The translations under genes and the position numbers were made by a program. Below, one piece after another: positions 32,279 to 37,180 of a DNA stretch of 37,180 bases; position 1 is the stretch's first letter, and every line of letters begins with the position of its first letter. The notes beneath the pieces are model-generated. The model was given only the letters and a program-made list of their open reading frames with translations, was not told the DNA's origin and did not search any database. Source of the DNA: Deltaproteobacteria bacterium. GTDB taxonomy: Bacteria; Desulfobacterota; DSM-4660; Desulfatiglandales; HGW-15. The stretch covers positions 1 through 37,180 of the forward strand of contig JAFGDM010000078.1 in the NCBI GenBank assembly GCA_016932115.1, read 5' to 3'.

Positions 32279-34180
32279 TCATCCCCGGTCAAGGGGTTTC
32301 AAAATCTCGATTTTTGCAATTTTCCGCAGGTTATCGATCCAATTCCTGAACAGATTCTGCTCCTTCATGCGTTTAACCATGTCCTCGTATTGCTTCTTCT
32401 CTTCTTCATACTTGGTCCGGTTAATGCCTTCTTCCCCTTCCCAACGAATCACAAACACCCCTTTTTCGTTCTCGAAAACCTCTTCAGGATATCGTTTCTC
32501 CCCATTCATACTAAAGACGATCTCGTGTAATTGCGGTGAATACCCAATTTCTTTAACCGTTTCCTGACGGCTGAAGAAGTCCGTGGTTTGTATTTTGACC
32601 TTCCTTTCTTCAGCAAGCTTCGACCACTCTTTGCCCTCTTTCAATTTTTGAAGGTAGGCTTCAGCCTCAGCCTTAGCTTTACCGCGTGCTAGGTGATCCC
32701 TGTAATCGCTCATCACCCTATCCTTCACCTCGGCAAGAGAAGGCAGGCTCGAAGGCTGTCTTTCCGTCACCTGGAAGATGTAAAACTTCCCTCCCTGTTC
32801 CATAACCTCGCTCGTCTCATTCTTCTCAAGAGCAAAAAGCGCCTGGCGCAGCCTCTCATCCCCTCCCACAGACGGAACAGATTCTGTAAGAGCAAACAAA
32901 CCCGTCTCCTCGGCTTTCATTTCCTGTTCTGCAGCATAGGCTTTCAAATCGACCTGATAGGGCATTTGATCCACCATTGTAAGGGCCTTTTCATAGGCAA
33001 GGTCCGAAGCCGCCGTCCTGGTCAGTTTGGCTAGGATCTGTTCCCTCACCTCCTCCAGGCTCTTGGTCCTTGCCTCCTTAACGTCCTCCACCTTGATGAT
33101 GTGATACCCAAAAGGCGTCCTTACCAGATCACTGATTTCACCCTTCTGCAACCTAAATGCCGCCTCTTCAAAAGGTTTGACCATCTGGTTTTCCGAAAAG
33201 TATCCCAGGTCTCCTCCGTCTTTTGCGGCAGGGTCTTCGGAGTATTTTTTTGCAAGTTCGGAAAAATCTTGACCTTCTCTAGCCTTCTCCAAAACCACCA
33301 GCGCCTTCTGCTTGATTTTTTTCTCCTCTTCTTCGGTGGCACTCTCAGTCACCTTGAAAAGGATATGTCTTGCCTTAACCTGCTTTTTTTCTTTGAAGGA
33401 ACTCGGATGGTCTTCGTAATGCTCCCGGATCTCCTTGTCACTTACTGTCAGGGCCGATTTGAAATCTTCGGGGTCAAAGGCTATAAAAGCCGCTCCGATC
33501 TTTTCCGGAGTCCGGTATCGTTCTTTATTTTCCTCAAAAAAGGTTTCGAGACCACCCTCAGCTATTTCCACGCTGTCTTTGAAGCGCTCCGGTTCAAATT
33601 GCACAAAGCTTACCTTAACCCTCTGATTGGCAAAGGTATAGAGGCCCAGGATCTCCTGTTCCGTCGCGGGCGAAAAGGTCGTCAGGAATTGCTGTACCTT
33701 TTCCTGTAGAATTTCCTGAGCAAGCACTTCTTCAAAATCCTCAGGCGCCATTCGGCTGTTAAGCAGTACCGACCGGTATCGAGATTCGTCGAAGTGCCCT
33801 CTGAATTGAAAGGCCGGATAGGATAAGACCCTCTGCTGAATCTCCTTTTTCGTAACGTCCAGACCGATTTTTTTCGCCTCCTGACTGACCAGCTTTTGGG
33901 TGACCAAACTTTCCATCGCCCTATTCCGGATATCGAAAACCTTCAAAAGGTTTTCATTCCACATCCCCCTGTATTCTCTCTGAAGCGCTTCAAGAAGATT
34001 CCTATAGGCTTTCTCGTATTCTGCAGCCGTGATGATATCCCCATTGACGCTGGCGATTTTGCTACCCTCACGTTCTCTGAAGGAATATCCGAAATAAAAA
34101 ACAAAGACTATGGCTATGATCGCAATGAGAACCTTGATCAGCCATGATTTAGCATGCTTTCTCATTAAGCTGAGCAACAT
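32279..34180 (-). CDS. ppiD: PpiD/SurA-like membrane-anchored peptidyl-prolyl isomerase
   Basis: A 633-residue periplasmic folding factor. A short cytoplasmic N terminus (MLLSLMRKHAKSW) leads to one membrane helix (about 14-34, LIKVLIAIIAIVFVFYFGY), then a SurA-like N-terminal chaperone region (about 40-190) with VNGDIITAAEYEKAY. A parvulin PpiC domain follows at about 255-365 (KARHILFKV, FSELAKKYSEDPAAKDGGDLG, MVKPFEEAAF, TPFGYHIIKV), and a second SurA-type region at the C terminus. PpiD helps newly exported outer-membrane proteins fold. ATG 34180 has AAGGGGGTG upstream; eight more codons upstream are unlikely. A hairpin lies in the leader. Some members have degenerate isomerase sites; the PpiC core motifs here look complete. 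Confidence 0.9.
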   Translation of the reverse strand: MLLSLMRKHAKSWLIKVLIAIIAIVFVFYFGYSFREREGSKIASVNGDIITAAEYEKAYRNLLEALQREYRGMWNENLLKVFDIRNRAMESLVTQKLVSQEAKKIGLDVTKKEIQQRVLSYPAFQFRGHFDESRYRSVLLNSRMAPEDFEEVLAQEILQEKVQQFLTTFSPATEQEILGLYTFANQRVKVSFVQFEPERFKDSVEIAEGGLETFFEENKERYRTPEKIGAAFIAFDPEDFKSALTVSDKEIREHYEDHPSSFKEKKQVKARHILFKVTESATEEEEKKIKQKALVVLEKAREGQDFSELAKKYSEDPAAKDGGDLGYFSENQMVKPFEEAAFRLQKGEISDLVRTPFGYHIIKVEDVKEARTKSLEEVREQILAKLTRTAASDLAYEKALTMVDQMPYQVDLKAYAAEQEMKAEETGLFALTESVPSVGGDERLRQALFALEKNETSEVMEQGGKFYIFQVTERQPSSLPSLAEVKDRVMSDYRDHLARGKAKAEAEAYLQKLKEGKEWSKLAEERKVKIQTTDFFSRQETVKEIGYSPQLHEIVFSMNGEKRYPEEVFENEKGVFVIRWEGEEGINRTKYEEEKKQYEDMVKRMKEQNLFRNWIDNLRKIAKIEILKPLDRG

Positions 34181-34211
34181 GAAACACACCCCCTTACACT
34201 TCAAACATAAA

Positions 34212-34235
34212 ATCCTCCCTTAGGCTCGGGAGGAT
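34212..34235 (-). terminator. Hairpin with T tract in the ppiD leader
   Basis: ATCCTCCC and GGGAGGAT pair perfectly (8 bp) around an 8-nt loop. Read on the minus strand it is followed by TTTATGTTT, like a short intrinsic terminator. It lies 32 nt upstream of the ppiD ATG, so it may be an attenuator or a stop for upstream transcription. Confidence 0.5.
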
Positions 34236-34703
34236 GAAGCTTCATGAATTTTAGCATTTGCTGCTGAGAGATAGCGATTGCCTATTAGAGTTAGCATTTA
34301 ATGGTATCGTTGTCCAGATGAAATCACACACTTCGCTTTACTTTGTCCTCCTTTTCTTCCCCTTGCATTATTCTAATACTCCATCACTTTCGTGTTTTCT
34401 TCAACATAAAATTCGCTATAGGCATGATGAGTAAAGTTAATAAAGATGACCAAGTTAAAATGAATCAGCATCTTTCAATGATCCACATTCTGCTCGGAAA
34501 TTTGGATGCCTGGCTTTTTGGAACAAATCAAGGAGTCGATCTGACTCACCTAGTCACTCATAGGGCGAACTGTAGGAGAACAGAATCGAATGATCAAGGG
34601 AGTGCTTGACCCTGAGCCTTTATCCAAGGTATTAACCTGATGCGGATTATTTTTCCTCAAGTCTTAACTTCACCGATTCAAACAGGTTTGGAGGCATGTT
34701 CCT
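34236..34703. other. 468-nt intergenic region between ppiD and the NamZ gene
   Basis: It separates divergent genes. A candidate plus-strand promoter is TTGACC (34606-34611) with TATTAA (34630-34635), an 18-nt spacer, leaving a leader of about 60 nt to 34704. TTAGCATTT occurs twice (34251-34259 and near 34294). A plus-strand frame from ATG 34424 to 34609 has no clear ribosome site and no recognisable motif, so I do not call it. No repeat or RNA gene was recognised. Confidence 0.4.
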
Positions 34704-35867
34704 ATGGCAGTGGTTTCCACCGGTCTGGATGTTCTTAAAGATGAAGCCTGGAGGGATCTCAAAGGACTTCGATTGGGCCTTCTTTCCAATCAGGCTTCCT
34801 TGAGCCGACAACTCCAATCCACTCAGGCTGTTTTATCCAAGCTTCTTCCCGGACAACTTAAAGCCCTGTTTGGGCCTCAGCATGGTTATGGTGGTGAAGA
34901 TCAAGATAACATGGTGGAAACCGATCATTCCTTTTATGCTCACGCAAATGTTCCCGTCTTCAGTCTCTATTCGGAATTCAGGGAACCCTTGCCGCACATG
35001 CTGGATCTCATCGACGCGTTGATCATTGATTTGCAGGACACTGGGACAAGGGTCTATACCTTTGCTTCAACCATGCTTGCCTGCCTTCGGGTCGCATCCC
35101 GTTACGGTAAAAGGGTGGTCATCCTAGACCGTCCCAATCCGCTGGGTGGTGAAATCGTAGAAGGCAACCTCCTCAAGCCCGAGCTTTATTCCTTTGTCGG
35201 GTGCTATGCTCTCCCTATGCGCCACGGTCTCACCATGGGAGAAATGGCGCGACTTTTCAATCATGTTTTCAGCTTGGGATGTGACCTACATGTAGTCCCT
35301 ATGAGGGGCTGGCGTCGTACCATGATCTGGAGGGAAACCGGCCTCAGGTGGGTGATGCCCTCTCCCAATATGCCGGTACCTGAAACAGCTCAGGTTTATC
35401 CGGGACAGGTTCTATGGGAAGGAACCAACGTCTCCGAAGGAAGAGGGACATGCCGGCCCTTTGAGATATTCGGAGCTCCATTTCTGGATTTACACAGCAT
35501 TATCAAAGGAGTCGGAGATAAGGAACAAAGAGGCTTCGCGCTGCAGCAGGTGTCATTTCGACCCACGTTTCACAAGTGGCAGGGCAAAATCTGCAAAGGA
35601 TTCATGCTCCACATTACCTCTCCAAAGAAGTGCCGCCCTTATTCCCTCTCCCTTGCCCTTCTCAGAGAGATCCTATACCGTCACAGGCCTGACTTTACAT
35701 GGAAGAACCCTCCCTACGAGTATGAATATCAGAGGTTGCCGATTGATTTGATCCTGGGTGATTCAACTCTTCGGCAAAGGCTTGAAGACGGGATAAGCAT
35801 TGAGGGGATATGGGACGACGAGCTGAAAAGCTATAAGGAATGGAGAGCGCCTTACCTGCTGTACTAG
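34704..35867 (+). CDS. DUF1343 (NamZ-like exo-beta-N-acetylmuramidase) protein
   Basis: A 387-residue member of the family whose characterised member NamZ releases N-acetylmuramic acid from peptidoglycan fragments. Family blocks are all visible: GLLSNQASL, LFGPQHGYGG, DLQDTGTRVYTF, ILDRPNPLGG, MRHGLTMGEMARL, WVMPSPNMP, and LWEGTNVSEGRGTCRPFE. No signal peptide or membrane helix is seen at the N terminus (MAVVSTGLDVLKDEAW), so the protein may act in the cytoplasm on recycled muropeptides or leave by another route. GGAGG precedes the ATG with a long 12-nt spacer. It is monocistronic. Confidence 0.85.
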   Translation: MAVVSTGLDVLKDEAWRDLKGLRLGLLSNQASLSRQLQSTQAVLSKLLPGQLKALFGPQHGYGGEDQDNMVETDHSFYAHANVPVFSLYSEFREPLPHMLDLIDALIIDLQDTGTRVYTFASTMLACLRVASRYGKRVVILDRPNPLGGEIVEGNLLKPELYSFVGCYALPMRHGLTMGEMARLFNHVFSLGCDLHVVPMRGWRRTMIWRETGLRWVMPSPNMPVPETAQVYPGQVLWEGTNVSEGRGTCRPFEIFGAPFLDLHSIIKGVGDKEQRGFALQQVSFRPTFHKWQGKICKGFMLHITSPKKCRPYSLSLALLREILYRHRPDFTWKNPPYEYEYQRLPIDLILGDSTLRQRLEDGISIEGIWDDELKSYKEWRAPYLLY

Positions 35868-35876
35868 CCCTCTTTC

Positions 35877-36089
35877 TCACGCAGTTTCTCCTCCCATAGA
35901 CTTCAGCAACTGCTCCGCTATTTTCATATACTCGGGACCTAATTTCTTGGTGATCCAATCTTTTGCACTTAGAGAACGCACTGTCATCGACAGAATAGTT
36001 CTGAGTAACTCCCTTTCTTTCTGGTTGATCATCAACAGTGCGCCCGTCTTGTCAGCCAGGCCTATCAGGATATCGTCATTTTTATCCAT
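35877..36089 (-). CDS. Small conserved-looking hypothetical protein, partner of the HTH protein
   Basis: A 70-residue soluble protein (MDKNDDILIGLADKTGALLM...), predicted mostly helical and charged, ending KSMGGETA. No domain is recognised. It begins 9 nt after the stop of the HTH gene upstream on the same strand (TAG, then CAGGCTAAG, then ATG), so it is almost certainly in the same mRNA. The ribosome site is weak. Its stop is only 9 nt from the 3' end of the convergent NamZ gene. It may be the functional partner (for example an antitoxin-like or accessory factor), but there is no direct evidence. Confidence 0.55.
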   Translation of the reverse strand: MDKNDDILIGLADKTGALLMINQKERELLRTILSMTVRSLSAKDWITKKLGPEYMKIAEQLLKSMGGETA

Positions 36090-36098
36090 CTTAGCCTG

Positions 36099-36272
36099 CT
36101 ATGGCTTTTTCTGTCCGGCGCCGATCCATTTGTCAATAGCCTCCTTGTCAAAACGCCAGACCCTTCCAATCCTGATCGCAGGAATCTTTCCTTCAGCGGC
36201 ATACTTACATATGGTAATTTCATGTAGCTTTAGATATTTTGCGAGTTCCTTGGTCGTCATAATCTGTGGCAT
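36099..36272 (-). CDS. Excisionase-type helix-turn-helix protein
   Basis: A 57-residue DNA-binding protein of the MerR/excisionase (HTH_17) type: IMTTKELAKYLKLHEITICKYAAEGKIPAIRIGRVWRFDKEAIDKWI has the expected TxxELAxxL, VxxxT(I)xxYxxxGxIPA(I/V)xIGRxWRF(D/K) pattern. ATG 36272 follows GAGGAG. It is too short for ordinary ORF cutoffs. Such proteins act as excisionases, plasmid or phage regulators, or small transcription factors; no integrase or att-like repeat is near, so a local regulatory role is as likely. A strong sigma70 promoter and a perfect AT palindrome lie upstream. Confidence 0.8.
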   Translation of the reverse strand: MPQIMTTKELAKYLKLHEITICKYAAEGKIPAIRIGRVWRFDKEAIDKWIGAGQKKP

Positions 36273-36328
36273 AATGAACTCCTCAGAATATTTTCTCGTT
36301 CCGGTATTTCCTATTTGTTACCTTAAAC

Positions 36329-36363
36329 ACTATATATATAGTCCCTAATCCCGATAAAGTCAA
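36329..36363 (-). promoter_or_regulatory. Sigma70 promoter with overlapping palindromic operator
   Basis: On the minus strand, TTGACT (36358-36363) and TATATA (36335-36340) are 17 nt apart. The -10 is inside a perfect 14-bp palindrome, ACTATATATATAGT (36329-36342), which would suit binding of a repressor, possibly the HTH protein itself. Confidence 0.65.
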
Positions 36364-36467
36364 CATAAAACTGTTAACAGCAATTAAAAATATCTTATCT
36401 TTACGTATTTAGTTTTTATTGCTTTTTGTGAAGCTTTATTCTTAAAAATTAAGTATAAGTGGAAGCT

Positions 36468-37097
36468 ATGAAATTCAAAATCCTCATTGCATCACTCATC
36501 CTTTTGATCCTTCAGGCAACCATTTTATCTTTTCCGGCCTCCTCCTTTGTTTTAATCAGCTTTGTCCACGATGGGGACACGGTGGTTTTAACAACAGGAG
36601 AACAGATCCGATACGGAGGTGTTGACGCTCCTGAAATGGGACGAAAAGGGCTGAAAGGTGACTTCATGGCCCTTGAGTCAAGGAATTATAATCTATATTT
36701 GGTCCAAAATGCTTGGGTCCGTTTGGAATTCGACAAGGAACAGAAGGATCGCCACGGCCGCACGCTGGCTTATGTCTTCTTGGAAAAAGGAGAGATGGTG
36801 AACCGCTTGCTGGTCAGAAAGGGCCTGGCCTTTGTCTTTGCCAAAAAACCCAACATGAAATATTTTACTCTGCTCCTCGATGCTCAGAGACAAGCCATGA
36901 AAGAAAAAATCGGAATCTGGAGCAAGGCGCTGGAAAAACCGGAGCTTTATTACTTAGGAAACCGGCAGTCTTACCGTTTTCACAGACCTGACTGCCCTCT
37001 GGGAAAAAAAATATCAAGTGCCAATGTCACCAGGTTCGACACATGGCAAAAAGCTTACTGGGAAGGATTCAGCCCTTGCCGTCAGTGCAAACCCTAG
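36468..37097 (+). CDS. Exported thermonuclease (SNase) with C-terminal Cys/His domain
   Basis: A 209-residue protein. Residues 1-25 form a signal peptide or anchor (hydrophobic ILIASLILLILQATILSF). The SNase fold (about 28-155) has Asp residues in HDGDTV, R48 (IRYGGVDAPEMG), E70 and R98 (DRHGRTLAYVFL), corresponding to the R35, E43 and R87 of staphylococcal nuclease; E70 is the least certain. The tail (about 160-209), YYLGNRQSYRFHRPDCP...FDTWQKAYWEGFSPCRQCKP, resembles Ada-type Zn-binding ends, with H172, C176, C204 and C207 as candidate ligands. ATG 36468 follows GGAAG; GTG 36459 is a less likely start. It probably degrades extracellular or periplasmic nucleic acid. Confidence 0.85.
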   Translation: MKFKILIASLILLILQATILSFPASSFVLISFVHDGDTVVLTTGEQIRYGGVDAPEMGRKGLKGDFMALESRNYNLYLVQNAWVRLEFDKEQKDRHGRTLAYVFLEKGEMVNRLLVRKGLAFVFAKKPNMKYFTLLLDAQRQAMKEKIGIWSKALEKPELYYLGNRQSYRFHRPDCPLGKKISSANVTRFDTWQKAYWEGFSPCRQCKP

Positions 37098-37133
37098 CCA
37101 AACATATTTGAAATTTCGTAACACTTTGGCTTT

Positions 37134-37180
37134 TTGAAAACACCTTAAGCACCAAGCATGGGGGTCCCTCTCAAAACTGC
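37134..37180 (+). repeat. Dispersed inverted-end repeat, copy C (cut by window edge)
   Basis: The last 47 nt, TTGAAAACACCTTAAGCACC then AAGCATGGGGGTCCCTCTCA, closely match the left end of copy A (6451 onward) in order, including GCATGGGGGTC and AAAACTG. It continues out of the window. It lies 37 nt after the SNase stop, in plus orientation. Confidence 0.6.

Noticed and set aside
33101-33709. 202-codon plus-strand frame within ppiD
   Set aside because: It is an antisense shadow; it has low-complexity Phe/Leu-rich composition and no ribosome site.
34343-34609. 88-codon frame between ppiD and the NamZ gene
   Set aside because: It begins at a non-ATG codon without a ribosome site, and the internal ATG 34424 version has no motif.
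1-37180. CRISPR arrays, rRNA genes, integrases or prophage genes
   Set aside because: No regularly spaced short repeats, rRNA-like runs or phage or integrase motifs were seen on either strand.

Overview
This 37.2 kb window looks like chromosome from a motile, Gram-negative, probably anaerobic deltaproteobacterium (Desulfobacterota). The pointers are the many histidine kinases and response regulators, an adenylate kinase with the Cys-X5-His-X15-Cys-X2-Cys LID metal site known from Desulfovibrio, an FlgM-like protein with a long N-terminal extension, a phosphoglycerate-mutase-like protein next to homoserine dehydrogenase, and stand-alone PocR and DUF362 proteins. I saw no rRNA, convincing tRNA, CRISPR array or prophage. 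The lineage is an inference from gene content, not a database match.

Left part (1-2.6 kb): the tail of an unknown gene, a stand-alone PocR sensor domain, and a penicillin-binding protein 4 (DacB) on the minus strand. Regulatory block (2.6-15.5 kb): a kinase with a degenerate receiver; a kinase-like protein that has a DHp histidine and an intact receiver but has lost its ATP-binding boxes; an FlgM-like anti-sigma factor (minus); a REC-GAF-HD-GYP protein; a large four-PAS hybrid kinase (minus); an NtrC-family sigma54 activator; then overlapping flhG and fliA. A textbook sigma54 promoter sits directly in front of flhG, and FliA-like promoters with a 16-nt spacer precede the FlgM-like gene and the HD-GYP gene. 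I read the block as a motility control module.

Middle part (15.7-29 kb): a membrane metallophosphoesterase, a single-domain response regulator, pcm and recG, then a metabolic run on the plus strand: AlaC-like aminotransferase, homoserine dehydrogenase, putative ThrB2-type homoserine kinase, adenylate kinase, M24 peptidase, a 51-residue membrane protein with a Cys cluster translationally coupled to a DUF362 protein, and an exported nicotinamidase-like hydrolase. Right part (29-37 kb): YhaM-like OB/HD nuclease and class II aldolase (both minus), a DUF1285-like protein, a PpiD-like chaperone (minus), a NamZ/DUF1343 protein, a small two-gene operon with an excisionase-type HTH protein (minus), and an exported SNase with a Cys/His tail.

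A dispersed repeat with inverted ends occurs at about 6.45-6.69 kb, 11.39-11.77 kb (opposite orientation) and at the right edge (37.13 kb onward, cut by the window). Copies A and B share about 145 nt and a conserved but probably untranslated reading frame.
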